Numbered from the stretch's first letter, positions 18,070 through 25,930 are shown. The stretch: 64,000 nucleotides of DNA from Beijerinckiaceae bacterium (GCA_019745195.1 JAIETL010000059.1:29450-93449); one strand, 5' to 3'. Notes: generated from the sequence alone by a model not told the origin. Numbers and translations are program-made.

Positions 18070-18440
18070 CGTCGGTTCAGGGCAGGAATAGGCCGGATTG
18101 AGGGCTCTGAAGGCGCCAGCGAGCGTTGATGGCGCGACGTCGTCGGGATTGGCCAGCATACGGACCAGGACGCATTCAGGCCATAGAGCCGGGCCGGCCT
18201 AAGTATCTGGTTTTGCAGGAAAGAGAGGTCCGGGCTTCGTCTTATAGAGTCTATACATTATGCGCAGAATGCGCCTCTAGGATATCTAACCATCTTCTTG
18301 GGTCTGTCTCCGCTCTCGCTCCGACAAGAGTCCTGCCGGGGTTTCCTCGTTTCTTCAACAATAAGGGGCTTCGCCCACGGGGGTCTCCAGACGACGTCCG
18401 GCCCGTTGTACCTTGCCAGCCGGTCACGCATGATCCGTCC
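18070..18440. promoter_or_regulatory. Noncoding stretch with a perfect palindrome at 18243-18255
   Basis: This 370-bp stretch contains TATAGA-G-TCTATA at 18243-18255 (perfect dyad) followed by TGCGCAGAATGCGC, a direct repeat of TGCGC. The area is more AT-rich than its surroundings and lies upstream of the gene at 18441, so an operator/promoter is plausible. An in-frame extension of that gene up to 18129 is possible but reads like noncoding sequence. Confidence 0.35.
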
Positions 18441-18755
18441 ATGACCCACAAGGACAGCCCACAGGCCGTGTCTGCTGAACGTCAGCGTCAAGCGGCGGCG
18501 CGGGCGCGTGCGTACCGCCAGAGATCCCGAGAGGCGGCCCTGATCGACACCGCGATCGCGGACGCCCTGGCGGCCACCGTGTCGACCGCATTCGTTGAGG
18601 ACGGCATGGTCGCGTTCCTGGCGAAGTTCCGGTCCCACGCCGTTGGCGGCATGAAGGCGGCCGGAATCGAGAGCCCCCAGGCCGCGTTGCGCGACAGGCT
18701 GGGCCTCAGGTCGGAGCGGGACGCCAGCTCTTGTGAATTGCGGATGAATCGGTAG
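18441..18755 (+). CDS. Hypothetical basic/helical protein (104 aa)
   Basis: Begins MTHKDSPQAVSAERQRQAA and continues with an Arg/Ala-rich helix (ARARAYRQRSREAALI), then a helical part ending in GIESPQAALRDRLGL. The basic N-terminal helix could bind nucleic acid. No family recognised; the start is chosen by the drop of coding character upstream. Confidence 0.45.
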   Translation: MTHKDSPQAVSAERQRQAAARARAYRQRSREAALIDTAIADALAATVSTAFVEDGMVAFLAKFRSHAVGGMKAAGIESPQAALRDRLGLRSERDASSCELRMNR

Positions 18756-18817
18756 AATCTCCTTGTCTGACCACTGCCTGTGATGAGGCAATGGACGGAA
18801 TGCCAGATACCACTCAC

Positions 18818-18850
18818 GGCCCGGTCGCCTCATGCTTCCGGGCCTTTTTC
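18818..18850 (+). terminator. Rho-independent terminator
   Basis: GGCCCGG (18818-18824) pairs with CCGGGCC (18838-18844), followed directly by TTTTT. It closes the transcript of the gene at 18441-18755. Confidence 0.75.
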
Positions 18851-18915
18851 GTGGCCGGCCACACCCGAAGTCGATTTGTGCCTTTTTTCTGTGCGGCCCG
18901 TGCTGTCGTCACCGC

Positions 18916-19038
18916 ATGGCCGGCTTCAACATCACCACCGACATGGGCGACGACATCCAGCGTCTCTCCGCGATCGCCGAGCTTCGCGACGAAATTGCGG
19001 GCCTGAAATACAAGGTCGACGCGCTCGAAGCGGCGTGA
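18916..19038 (+). CDS. Very small coiled-coil-like protein (40 aa)
   Basis: Reads MAGFNITTDMGDDIQRLSAI followed by a helix ELRDEIAGLKYKVDALEAA with heptad-spaced Leu/Ile/Val, suitable for a short coiled coil. There is no clear ribosome binding site, so the gene call is tentative. Confidence 0.35.
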   Translation: MAGFNITTDMGDDIQRLSAIAELRDEIAGLKYKVDALEAA

Positions 19039-19211
19039 CGTGATCCCGCACAAACTCGTTACAAAGCATCCAAGTAACGGGGGGAGCACGATCGAACAGG
19101 CAGGATCCGTTTCATGACGTTGGATCCCTTTTAACCCCTGCGTCACCTTCCACTGGACTGCAGGCCGCCGACTGTGTGAATCGAGACGTCCCGCCGCTGG
19201 AGACGCCCCCG

Positions 19212-19493
19212 ATGTCAGATCATGCTCACAACCTGCACCTCGGTGCCTCGGTCGTCGCCGGCGGCCTGATCTCCGCAATCATGGCCAACGACGCCGCTCG
19301 CCGGGTCGCCCGGCAGGAAGCCGAGGCCGAGGCGACCAGCGTCGCGTCGGTTCGCCGCCTCGCCGCGCTTCTCGCTGCCACCCAACGCGAAAACGCCGCC
19401 CTGCGTGCTGGCAGGACGGCGCTTCAGGCAGAGGTGGAAGGCTTGCGGGAAGATCTAGCGTGCGCTCACGCCGCTCTCAGGCGAGTGCTCTGA
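19212..19493 (+). CDS. Small membrane-anchored coiled-coil protein (93 aa)
   Basis: After a short His-rich start (MSDHAHNLHLG) comes a small-residue hydrophobic stretch SVVAGGLISAIMA, possibly a single membrane segment, then a long helix with heptad Leu/Ala (VRRLAALLAATQRENAALRA onward). The C-terminal codons overlap the convergent gene at 19466-20044 by 28 bp. Spanin- or tape-like roles cannot be judged; function unknown. Confidence 0.5.
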   Translation: MSDHAHNLHLGASVVAGGLISAIMANDAARRVARQEAEAEATSVASVRRLAALLAATQRENAALRAGRTALQAEVEGLREDLACAHAALRRVL

Positions 19494-20044
19494 GTCTCGT
19501 CCGGGATGTAGAAATCCCCGTCTTCGGACATCTGCACTTTCGGCACCGCCGCCAGGGCGGCTAGGTACAGTCGCGAGCCGTCCCGCACCGGAGCGGCGGC
19601 CATCGGCCTGGCGCCGACGCTCGGGACGCCTTCGAGGTGATCCTGCGGGCACCTGGGCTTCAGATGCTGGGCGATCTGAGCCGGGGTGGCCATGAAAAGC
19701 CGGCGTGCCCCTTCCGGCGTCAGGTCCGCGAGCCAGCGGCGCATGTCGTCGTCCTCGACGTCGGGCACCCTCGATCCGGTGACGACAGCGGCCGCGTATC
19801 GGAGCACGGTCTGCACGGCACTTTCGGATTCGCTCTTGGGCTGCATGATAGCCTGCTCTTCGCGAGCCTGCGCGAGTTCGACTGCTTCGTCCGCTTCGAT
19901 GCCGGCAGCCGTCGTCAGGTCGCCGCCGCCGCCGCCGGACGGTAGGCATTCGACGATGAAGTCCTTGGCCTGACCGCACCAGCGGACGATGCGGCGGGGG
20001 ATCGCGGCTAGAGCGGCGGCGATGGCGAGGAAGAGCTTCTTCAT
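19466..20044 (-). CDS. Hypothetical protein with N-terminal hydrophobic segment (192 aa)
   Basis: Starts MKKLFLAIAAALAAIPRRIV, a signal-anchor-like helix, directly after AGGAGGT. The middle is Gly-rich (GGGGGD) and then helical, with LADLTPEGARRLFMATPAQI; the end reads GDFYIPDETQST. It may be inserted in or exported across the membrane. No family recognised. It follows the gene at 20109-20786 on the same strand after 64 bp. Confidence 0.55.
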   Translation of the reverse strand: MKKLFLAIAAALAAIPRRIVRWCGQAKDFIVECLPSGGGGGDLTTAAGIEADEAVELAQAREEQAIMQPKSESESAVQTVLRYAAAVVTGSRVPDVEDDDMRRWLADLTPEGARRLFMATPAQIAQHLKPRCPQDHLEGVPSVGARPMAAAPVRDGSRLYLAALAAVPKVQMSEDGDFYIPDETQSTRLRAA

Positions 20045-20108
20045 GGGTGACCTCCTGTGGTTGGTCACCATTGTCCGCATGACGTAGCAAGGCACAAACA
20101 GCGTGACG

Positions 20109-20786
20109 TCACGCGGTCGCGACCGCTTCCCGCTCCAGTTTCCGAGCCCGCCACTGCCGCTGATACTCGCTCGCATCCGACCACTCGGGCGGGTCGGCCA
20201 GCTGCACGGCCTCGACGCCCGCAGGCAGCGCTTCGAGGTACTTCCACGTCACGTACTTCTTGCCGATGGCGTTGACGAAGCCCGGCTTGCCGTCCGGGCT
20301 CAGGAAATACGACTTCGGCTGGAGCCTGCCGACGACGGTGTCCAATTCGGTGCGTCGAAGGCCGTAGACGCGATTCCACCTCTCTCGCTCGCGATACCCG
20401 AGCTCGCGCTGCCAGGCTTCCGGGTCTTTGTGAGCCAAGGCCAGGTCGTAGAGCCCGCCTGTCCCGCCGCCGATGTGCGTCAGGCCCTCGGACGTCCCGT
20501 GATACACCTCCATGCGACTGCTCTCGCCCATGCGAGGCTGGATGACGAGATAGTCGCCGTCGCACCAGAACAGCGTGCATTCGTAAGCGGTCGAGTCCTG
20601 CGCCGGGCTGACGTCGCGGTTCTTGTGAAAATTGAGGGTGCCGACGCCGCGGACCATCCCCCGCTTACGCAGGATCACCTCGGTCCGGAACACCAGCCCG
20701 GGCACGATCGCATGATAGAGCGGGCCGTCCTGCCACCACTCGATGCGCTTCTGGCGCATAATACCCATGCTTAAAATGCTTACCAC
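20109..20786 (-). CDS. Hypothetical protein (about 225 aa)
   Basis: A mixed alpha/beta protein containing YECTLFWCDGDYLVIQP, SEGLTHIGGGTGGLYDLALA and a C-terminal FLSPDGKPGFVNAIGKKYVTW. The GTG at 20786 is chosen because GGGAGG lies seven bases ahead; ATG 20768 and TTG 20825 are alternatives. Function unknown; it is divergent from the gene at 20983, so the 196 bp between them should hold two promoters. Confidence 0.55.
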   Translation of the reverse strand: MVSILSMGIMRQKRIEWWQDGPLYHAIVPGLVFRTEVILRKRGMVRGVGTLNFHKNRDVSPAQDSTAYECTLFWCDGDYLVIQPRMGESSRMEVYHGTSEGLTHIGGGTGGLYDLALAHKDPEAWQRELGYRERERWNRVYGLRRTELDTVVGRLQPKSYFLSPDGKPGFVNAIGKKYVTWKYLEALPAGVEAVQLADPPEWSDASEYQRQWRARKLEREAVATA

Positions 20787-20982
20787 GTCCAATCCTCCCG
20801 GATTTGGCAGAACCCAAAACCCCAACAGGTCATGGCGTTTGAGATTTCAAGAGATACCTAAGGGGTCTTAAGTACACAAACTCGATCATTAAGACGAATA
20901 GGTTTTTATGATTGTCAAGCTAAACGCTTGTTGACGAATCTTCTTTCCTCCGGAAGGCTCTTCGTGAGCATAGGAGGACTTC

Positions 20983-21340
20983 ATGTCAGCAGAAATCATC
21001 CGGTTCGGCAAGGGCGACGCGATCAAGACGCTGACCCGTGCCGCATGGGTCAAGAATATCTTGGCGATGGGCCGCCCCGCTGGCATCGACATGCCGGCCA
21101 TTGACCTGGTCAAGGGCGCGAGGGAGTCGGTCTGGCGCGAGATCACCAGGATCGCCGGCGAGGCGCCCAAAGCGTGGGAGCCGGTCGAACGGGAATGGAT
21201 CGGCGACGTCACGCAGATCTACGACCCGGCGGTCCTGAAGGATTTTGGCAGGCCTGGCCACGCTGGCGGTCGCTTGCGACGTCTATGTCGCCGACCTCGA
21301 AGCCATGGCCGCTCGCCGGCGGCAGCGGGAAGGCTTGTGA
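20983..21340 (+). pseudogene. Hypothetical protein, frameshifted near 21243
   Basis: AGGAGG precedes ATG 20983. The first 87 codons (MSAEIIRFGKGDAIKTL to DPAVLKD) are followed by a T4 run at about 21243. Beyond it the sensible continuation, LAGLATLAVACDVYVADLEA ending REGL and TGA at 21338-21340, lies one base out of frame. That stop overlaps the ATG of the next gene (TGATG), the coupling used throughout this cluster, which supports an inserted T. As it stands the frame runs through into the next gene and would yield a 195-residue fusion. Confidence 0.6.
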
Positions 21341-21570
21341 TGCCCGAGACCGCTCTCACTCTCGAAGAGACCCTGGCCGCGCTGCGGGACGCCATCGCCG
21401 CCGCCGGCAGCGCCCGGGCCTGGGCCACCGGCCACGGAATCTCGGCTCAGTACGTCGCCGACGTCCTCGCCGGCCGCCGCCAGCCGTCCGATCGCATCCT
21501 CGGGCCGCTCGGCTTGTGCCGCGTCACCCTCATCGTCCCTGCCCCCACTAAGAAGGAATCCCTCTCATGA
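21340..21570 (+). CDS. Small Cro/XRE-like helix-turn-helix protein (76 aa)
   Basis: Begins MPETALTLEETLAALRDAI and carries AWATGHGISAQYVADVLAGR followed by RQPSDRILGPLGL, the pattern of short phage Cro-like HTH proteins (A-W-A-x-x-H-G-I-S-x-Q-Y-V-x-D-V-L). It probably binds DNA and may regulate this cluster. Its ATG overlaps the original stop of the upstream gene and its own stop overlaps the next start. Confidence 0.65.
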   Translation: MPETALTLEETLAALRDAIAAAGSARAWATGHGISAQYVADVLAGRRQPSDRILGPLGLCRVTLIVPAPTKKESLS

Positions 21571-22112
21571 GCCGCCTCAATCCGGACCAGTATCACGACG
21601 GCCACCGGCTCCCCTTCCGCGTCGAGGTCCAGCTGACTGCCGTCGGCATCGCCTTCATCGTCCTGGACGCCGACCATCTCGACGTCCCGGTTTTCGTCCA
21701 CAGCCTCGAAGACATGCTGCGCTACGTCGACGAGGCGAACGAACTCTGCACGCACTATAGCGCGCGGCGCGGCATCACCATGCGCGGTGCCAAGCACCTG
21801 TCGACGCCTTACCGTCTCGACGACAGCCATCCCGCCGACCGCTTGCCGCCGACGCTGGCGACTGCTTTCGAGTGCCTCGTCATCGGCGGTGCGTATCGAG
21901 ACTGGATCACCCCGGCGCTGATCGACGACCTGCGGGGATTCAAGCTCGTCGATGCGAACGGCGTGGTGCCGAAAAAGCTCGTCGATCGGTGGATCGCATG
22001 GCGCAAGGCCGAGGACGCCGAACTCGTCCGCTTGGGTATCCACGCCGCCCCGACGCCGGTGATCCAGGCATTCCGGACGGCCTCGCGCAGCCACCTCACG
22101 GTCGTCCAGTAG
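21567..22112 (+). CDS. Hypothetical protein (181 aa)
   Basis: Starts MSRLNPDQYHDGHRLPFRVE after AAGGAA. The N-terminal 60 residues look like beta strands (FRVEVQLTAVGIAFIVLDAD); the C-terminus is helical and charged (VDRWIAWRKAEDAELVRLG). Translationally coupled to the HTH gene. No family recognised. Confidence 0.55.
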   Translation: MSRLNPDQYHDGHRLPFRVEVQLTAVGIAFIVLDADHLDVPVFVHSLEDMLRYVDEANELCTHYSARRGITMRGAKHLSTPYRLDDSHPADRLPPTLATAFECLVIGGAYRDWITPALIDDLRGFKLVDANGVVPKKLVDRWIAWRKAEDAELVRLGIHAAPTPVIQAFRTASRSHLTVVQ

Positions 22113-22140
22113 CCCCCCTTGCAAGACCCACTTGGCAGTC

Positions 22141-22157
22141 TTGGTTAAGTTAACCAA
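22141..22157. promoter_or_regulatory. Perfect palindrome, candidate operator
   Basis: TTGGTTAA-G-TTAACCAA is a perfect 8-1-8 dyad in the 125-bp gap upstream of the gene at 22238. A separate hairpin, CAAGAC (22122-22127) with GTCTTG (22138-22143), overlaps its left edge and may end the upstream transcript. Such a dyad would suit the HTH protein encoded at 21340, but no evidence links them. Confidence 0.45.
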
Positions 22158-22237
22158 CAGTTTTCGGACCTAAAACAAAGGGGTTTACGGACCCCCGCGA
22201 ATAGGCGAGCCATCACACAACGGAGGATTTCGCATCA

Positions 22238-22546
22238 ATGCCAAATCGATATTATGTTTGCTTTGAACACCGCGACCGCATCTTTGCCACCCGTGTCACA
22301 GGCCGTGATGAAGGTGGCCAGCGCGCGCTTTCTGCCGCTTCTATTCATGCAGGCAAGCTGATCGAGACGTGCACCGTTGCTCACTGGCGTGCCGGCGAGA
22401 TCATCGGGCGCTGGACCGAGTCGACGAAGCGGGGCGTCGAGCCGCTGGGCTGGCACGACATGCAGATCGCGGCCGGCAGGAGCCGCAAGATGGTCCCGAC
22501 GCGCGAGGTCAACGCGTACCTTCGCAACCTCCGGGAGCGCATTTGA
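22238..22546 (+). CDS. Hypothetical protein (102 aa)
   Basis: Begins MPNRYYVCFEHRDRIFATRV after ACGGAGGATTTCGC. Contains a TEST-KRGVEPLGWHDMQIA segment and ends in a helix VNAYLRNLRERI. No family recognised. Its stop overlaps the next start. Confidence 0.55.
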   Translation: MPNRYYVCFEHRDRIFATRVTGRDEGGQRALSAASIHAGKLIETCTVAHWRAGEIIGRWTESTKRGVEPLGWHDMQIAAGRSRKMVPTREVNAYLRNLRERI

Positions 22547-22944
22547 TGACTCTGGAAGAAGCCCTGAAAAACCCTGACGGCGTCGCCTTGATGTCGGTCG
22601 AAATGAACGCTGATTGGACGGAAGCTGCGGTCACAACGCTTGTCGCCGGTCAGTGCGGCATCGTCGAAGTGCCGCACGCCAACATCGACGCGCTCGATCG
22701 CGTCATCGGGGGCAGGCCCGTGCTGACGCACACCTCCGGCGAGGTTGCGGCAATCTACCACGACGCTGATAGGCCGCTGCCGAACTTGTTCGATATCCGG
22801 ATCAAAGACGGCGACAGCCTCGTCAGCCTCGCCGCCGAATACGGCGTGACGATCGAGGACGACGAACAGGACTGCGTCGCGGTCAACGAGATGATGGTCC
22901 TCGTGGGCATCGTCGACACGATGATGGAAAGGGCCAGGACATGA
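22546..22944 (+). CDS. Hypothetical protein (132 aa)
   Basis: Acidic protein with LFDIRIKDGDSLVSLAAEYG in its second half and a helical C-terminus (MMVLVGIVDTMMERA). It is coupled to genes on both sides by ATGA overlaps. No family recognised. Confidence 0.5.
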   Translation: MTLEEALKNPDGVALMSVEMNADWTEAAVTTLVAGQCGIVEVPHANIDALDRVIGGRPVLTHTSGEVAAIYHDADRPLPNLFDIRIKDGDSLVSLAAEYGVTIEDDEQDCVAVNEMMVLVGIVDTMMERART

Positions 22945-23318
22945 GCATGCCGATCACCCTGGCCGAGCAGCGGGACCTCCTTCGCGATCGCCTCGAAATT
23001 GCGAAGGCGGTTGGGCTGACTTCGGCAGTCGTTGAGGTCGACTTTCTGCTCTTCTCGGCGTCGAAGAAGGCGCTCGCTATCCTCAACGCAGCATTGGCAG
23101 AACGCGCCGCCGCGCTCGATCTCAAGTATCAGTACGGCGCGACCATCGAATCTGGCGCCGGCCACAAGCCCAGGCCCTCAGCCCCGCTGAGGCAGCCGCA
23201 CTTGCCCTTGGGTGCCACAGGGGGTCTGGCGATAACGCCGCCCAATGCGAAGCCCGCGCGCATGCGCCCCCGGGTGCCACCCGGCCCGGATGCCGACGAT
23301 CTCCTGATTACTTTTTAG
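22941..23318 (+). CDS. Hypothetical protein with Pro-rich tail ending PDADDLLITF (125 aa)
   Basis: The N-terminal 55 residues are helical (LAEQRDLLRDRLEIAKAVGL onward). The rest is a disordered Pro/Arg-rich tail that closes with G-P-D-A-D-D-L-L-I-T-F. The same ending (G-P-D-E-Q-D-L-L-I-P-F) terminates the product of 26391-26669, and in both cases the stop is followed at once by the same repeated leader element, so the 3' ends are homologous modules. Confidence 0.5.
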   Translation: MSMPITLAEQRDLLRDRLEIAKAVGLTSAVVEVDFLLFSASKKALAILNAALAERAAALDLKYQYGATIESGAGHKPRPSAPLRQPHLPLGATGGLAITPPNAKPARMRPRVPPGPDADDLLITF

Positions 23319-23412
23319 AGGCCCCGGCCCTGCCTCAGGCGGCTCGCGCGAGCCGCCTCGGGGATGGCCAAGCCCGGCGATCCAGTCACCTTTAAAGTTG
23401 CGTGGAGTACAC
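23319..23412 (+). repeat. Leader element B, copy 1, with perfect 20-bp hairpin
   Basis: This 94-bp spacer begins AGGCCCCGGCCCTGCC and ends GTTGCGTGGAGTACAC at the next ATG. It contains the perfect palindrome GGCGGCTCGC-GCGAGCCGCC at 23338-23357 inside an outer pairing of GGCC-CCG with CGGGG-at-GGCC. It is nearly identical to 26669-26762. Sequence differences in the hairpin keep the pairing, which supports a functional RNA. Confidence 0.7.
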
Positions 23413-23823
23413 ATGGCAGACACCCCCGATTACCGCTTCGAGACCGCGAACGACCACATTTACGACATGACGGAGCAGCACCGGCGTTGGGAAGTCCTCG
23501 ACGATCTCGATGATCCACACGTGGTCGCGGAGATGATCGCCGATGGCGACGTCGAGATCGATCCGACGGGCTCGCTGATCCGGATGACGAAGCACGGGCT
23601 CGCGTGTGCGGCGCATCGATCGCAGGATTGGGATGACCACCATTTTCCCACCCAGTTTCAAACGATGACCGTGCGTCAATACGCCAAGCACCGCGGCGTG
23701 CCGCCCGGCGTCATCGAGGCTGCTTGCAAGGATCGGATCGCGTTCGCGATGTGGGGCGGCAAGATCGATGTCGAGGTCGCCGACAAGCTGTGGCCCAACA
23801 ACCCGGGTGCCAAAGATGACTGA
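23413..23823 (+). CDS. Hypothetical protein (136 aa)
   Basis: Follows leader element B; start at the ATG that directly ends the element. Contains WEVLDDLDDPHVVAEMIADG, a GSLIRMTKHGLACAAH block and a C-terminal HTH-like FQTMTVRQYAKHRGVPPGVI followed by WGGKIDVEVADKLW. The latter resembles a small excisionase-type winged helix, so a DNA-binding role is possible. Overlaps the next gene by 8 bp. Confidence 0.5.
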   Translation: MADTPDYRFETANDHIYDMTEQHRRWEVLDDLDDPHVVAEMIADGDVEIDPTGSLIRMTKHGLACAAHRSQDWDDHHFPTQFQTMTVRQYAKHRGVPPGVIEAACKDRIAFAMWGGKIDVEVADKLWPNNPGAKDD

Positions 23824-24325
23824 GACCGCACTGCTCAAGCGCCCCCGCTCCATCGCCGGCAGCGCCCTCGACGCCGCCATTGCGCGGCACCTGGCGGGTT
23901 GGGGATTCGATGTCGTCTACCGCCCCGACGACGACGTCTTCGATCGCCTGGCGATCGTACCGCACGCAATGACGACCGATGGCTTCATCGTCGATGCCAT
24001 CGCCGCCAGCCACATCTCGGCGGCCATGGCGTGCGCGATGCCCATCGATCTGATCTATCTCGACCCGTCCGCGTGGATCTTCGACACTCGCCTGGCCTCC
24101 ATGGAAGTGCCGCCGGCGTTCCAGATCGCGACCGATTCCGACGTCAAGAAAATCGACGGCGCCGTGAAGCGCACGGGTCGCCTTTGCGGTCGCTCGCTCA
24201 AGCGCCCGATGGTCTCTTTCACCAGGCCCCTGCTGACGCTGGCGATCGAGCTTCGCCCGACGCCGCGGACCGTGAACGCCGAGAGGGACGATCTCCGGCA
24301 GGCGCACATCCTCGACTACATGTAG
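23816..24325 (+). CDS. Hypothetical protein (169 aa)
   Basis: Begins MTETALLKRPRSIAGSALDA and has an alternating strand/helix middle (GWGFDVVYRPDDDVFDRLAI, then PIDLIYLDPSAWIFDTRLA). Cys residues are few and no catalytic motif is evident. Last gene before the AT-rich regulatory region at 24351-24484. Confidence 0.5.
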   Translation: MTETALLKRPRSIAGSALDAAIARHLAGWGFDVVYRPDDDVFDRLAIVPHAMTTDGFIVDAIAASHISAAMACAMPIDLIYLDPSAWIFDTRLASMEVPPAFQIATDSDVKKIDGAVKRTGRLCGRSLKRPMVSFTRPLLTLAIELRPTPRTVNAERDDLRQAHILDYM

Positions 24326-24350
24326 CCCGATTCTAGGAATCCAGCCCTAC

Positions 24351-24418
24351 TTCTAAGCGTTTTTACGCAGTAGGGCCGGTTTCTAATCGTTTTTACGCGC
24401 CGATTACGATTTTTACGC
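24351..24418 (+). repeat. Three direct repeats with core CG(T/A)TTTTTACGC (iteron-like)
   Basis: TTCTAAGCGTTTTTACGC at 24351-24368, TTCTAATCGTTTTTACGC at 24381-24398 and ATTACGATTTTTACGC ending 24418 share the core CG(T/A)TTTTTACGC, spaced 30 and 20 bp, that is near multiples of a DNA helical turn. Such phased repeats are typical of initiator-protein sites or cooperative operators. They lie in the most AT-rich DNA of the island, between convergent-free same-strand genes. Confidence 0.6.
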
Positions 24419-24422
24419 AAGC

Positions 24423-24484
24423 GTGAATATTTTTGTTCACACCCCCTTGCGCCTCCGTTAAATGAGAATATATTTATTCACATT
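24423..24484 (+). promoter_or_regulatory. AT-rich promoter region with two GTGAA/TTCAC dyads
   Basis: GTGAATATTTTTGTTCAC (24423-24440) and AATGAGAATA-TATT-TATTCACATT (24461-24484, one mismatch) are two dyads with related half-sites (GTGAA or TATTCAC). They sit between the iteron-like repeats and the ribosome binding site of the gene at 24530, so they probably control it. Confidence 0.5.
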
Positions 24485-24529
24485 AGGCAGCCAGAACGGA
24501 AGCCTCGCAACCGCCCCAGGAGGCACATC

Positions 24530-25009
24530 ATGGCTACTCAGTTCATCGCCCTGTTCTCCGACACCGCCGCTCAGAACGCCATCCTCGCCACCGGCGAGAC
24601 CGCCGACCAGGCTATCTCGACCGCTCTCTCGAACCTCGGCGGCGACCTCCGCGCCGAGGACTTGATCGCCCAGCCGGTCACCAGCCGTCTCGGCGCGCTG
24701 CTGGACACCGGGACGGACGTGAAGTCTTGGGCCAATCGCGAGGACGGTCGGGCCGACGTCTACCGCGGCCAGATCACGGACAAGGATGTCGAGACCGCGC
24801 TCAAGGACGCCGGCGGCTTCTACATGTACGTGCTTGAAAACGACGACACCGAGGAGATCAGCGTCGAGTATTCGCCGGTTCAGCTTAACATCAAGTGGTC
24901 CGAGGAGTGGACCGAGATCAATGAGATCGCGCCCTGCGAAGCAGGTTGGGCTGCGCAGTCGAAGAACCCCAAGGCCGAAATGAGGACCCTGCTCTCCCGC
25001 CGGCCTTGA
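24530..25009 (+). CDS. Hypothetical protein, paralogue of 26069-26398 (159 aa)
   Basis: A strong CCAGGAGG precedes ATG 24530. The N-terminal 60 residues (MATQFIALFSDTAAQNAILA onward) align with those of the product of 26069: both have D-T-A-x-Q-x-x-I-L-A, an E-x-A-x-x-A segment, then T-x-R-L-x-x-L/M-L-D. The C-terminal half is acidic with a WSEEWTEINEIAPCEAGW segment. Its upstream sequence (CGCAACCGCCCCAGGAGG) matches the end of leader element A. Function unknown. Confidence 0.6.
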   Translation: MATQFIALFSDTAAQNAILATGETADQAISTALSNLGGDLRAEDLIAQPVTSRLGALLDTGTDVKSWANREDGRADVYRGQITDKDVETALKDAGGFYMYVLENDDTEEISVEYSPVQLNIKWSEEWTEINEIAPCEAGWAAQSKNPKAEMRTLLSRRP

Positions 25010-25020
25010 TCACTCGCACG

Positions 25021-25119
25021 GACCGCCGGGGCACCCCCGCCCCGGCCATCCTGTGAGCCCGTTTGAACGCGGGTTCACACGATGGCCACCAGGTCATCCC
25101 AACACCCTAGGAGGGCATC
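25021..25119 (+). ncRNA. Leader element A, copy 1 (candidate structured 5' UTR)
   Basis: Stem 1 is CCGGGGC (25026-25032) with GCCCCGG (25039-25045). Stem 2 is a 17-bp helix of GGCCATCCTGTGAGCCC (25044-25060) with GGGTTCACACGATGGCC (25071-25087), having one C-C mismatch and one G-U pair. A conserved single-stranded tail runs into CTAGGAGGGCATC and the ATG. The whole leader is repeated at 25938-26068. Whether it is a riboswitch, a protein-binding leader or a DNA element is not known. Confidence 0.55.
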
Positions 25120-25536
25120 ATGAGGAATCGCACTTTCACGATCACCGACCCGCTGCACGGCCTCACCGGTGAGCTCGGCGACATCGTCTACAGGGACGGC
25201 GTGCCCTTCTCCGAGAAGGAGGTCTTTGAGGTCTCGACCGGGCGCCTCGTCTGCAAGATGCTCGCGCCGATGAGCAGCGGCACCGCCTGCATCATGGCTA
25301 CGATCGCGGCGGTCGAGAAGGCCGATCTGGCGCTGCTGTCCGGCGAGACCCAGCGCGTCGAGCTCGACCGCGGCGGCGACGGGCGCTGGTGGATCACGAC
25401 CCGCATCCGCAGCGAGCAGACCTGCGGAGAGTGGGTCAAGGCCTCGCACATGGCCTTCGCCGAGCGGCATCTCGCCCAGGTCCAGCTGCGCCGGATGGTC
25501 CGCGCGAAGGTCGCGAACATGGCCGAGGCGGCGTAA
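25120..25536 (+). CDS. Hypothetical protein (138 aa)
   Basis: Translated from the end of leader element A with GGAGGGCATC before the ATG. It contains FTITDPLHGLTGELGDIVYR and a helix-rich C-terminus (HMAFAERHLAQVQLRRMVRA). Stop and next start overlap (TAATG). No family recognised. Confidence 0.55.
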   Translation: MRNRTFTITDPLHGLTGELGDIVYRDGVPFSEKEVFEVSTGRLVCKMLAPMSSGTACIMATIAAVEKADLALLSGETQRVELDRGGDGRWWITTRIRSEQTCGEWVKASHMAFAERHLAQVQLRRMVRAKVANMAEAA

Positions 25537-25808
25537 TGTCCGAGCCCCGCATCTGGACGCCCGACGAGGTTCGCATCGTCGCCGCAGCACTGTACGGATC
25601 GTCGTGGCAGACCCCGCTTGCGAAGGCGATCGAGGCCGATTCCGGGCGGCCGTTCCCGCAGAACCGGATTGCGAAATGGTACATGGAGAGCGGGGGCCGG
25701 GGCATCCCCGAGTGGCTCCAGCCCCGGCTCACGGCACTCTTTATCTATCTCTACGGGATCACCGAGGACGAGCGACAACGGGCCCTGGAGATCATCGCCG
25801 AGCACTGA
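25536..25808 (+). CDS. Hypothetical protein of the IWTPDEVR type (90 aa)
   Basis: Begins MSEPRIWTPDEVRIVAAALY and continues with an HTH-like AIEADSGRPFPQNRIAKWYM and IPEWLQPRLTALFIYLYGI. It looks like a small phage-type DNA-binding protein related to transcription-regulator folds in which a Trp-x-x-Pro-Asp start precedes the helices. The N-terminal 27 residues recur in the gene at 26391. Translationally coupled to the gene upstream. Confidence 0.6.
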   Translation: MSEPRIWTPDEVRIVAAALYGSSWQTPLAKAIEADSGRPFPQNRIAKWYMESGGRGIPEWLQPRLTALFIYLYGITEDERQRALEIIAEH

Positions 25809-25930
25809 AAGAAGAAAGGCGCCAGGATTGCCCCGGGGCTTCTTGGCCCGATGGGCGTGACCTCATCGTAATCAACCCGGCCGGCACGCGCGAGCACACC
25901 GTCTTCATCCCGTCCTGGATCGAAGCCTGA
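25806..25930 (+). other. Possible fragment of a small coding sequence
   Basis: In the frame ending TGA at 25928-25930 the peptide DGRDLIVINPAGTREHTVF then IPSWIEA reads like the end of a real protein, but no ATG, GTG or TTG start lies at a sensible place after the preceding gene's stop. It may be a 3' remnant left by module shuffling or a gene with an unusual start. Confidence 0.25.

Noticed and set aside
20983-21570. A single 195-residue gene
   Set aside because: The natural C-terminus and TGATG coupling lie in another frame after a T run, so two genes with a frameshift explain the sequence better.
24351-24418. CRISPR-like array
   Set aside because: Only three short, imperfect repeats with unequal 30- and 20-bp spacing and no cas genes.
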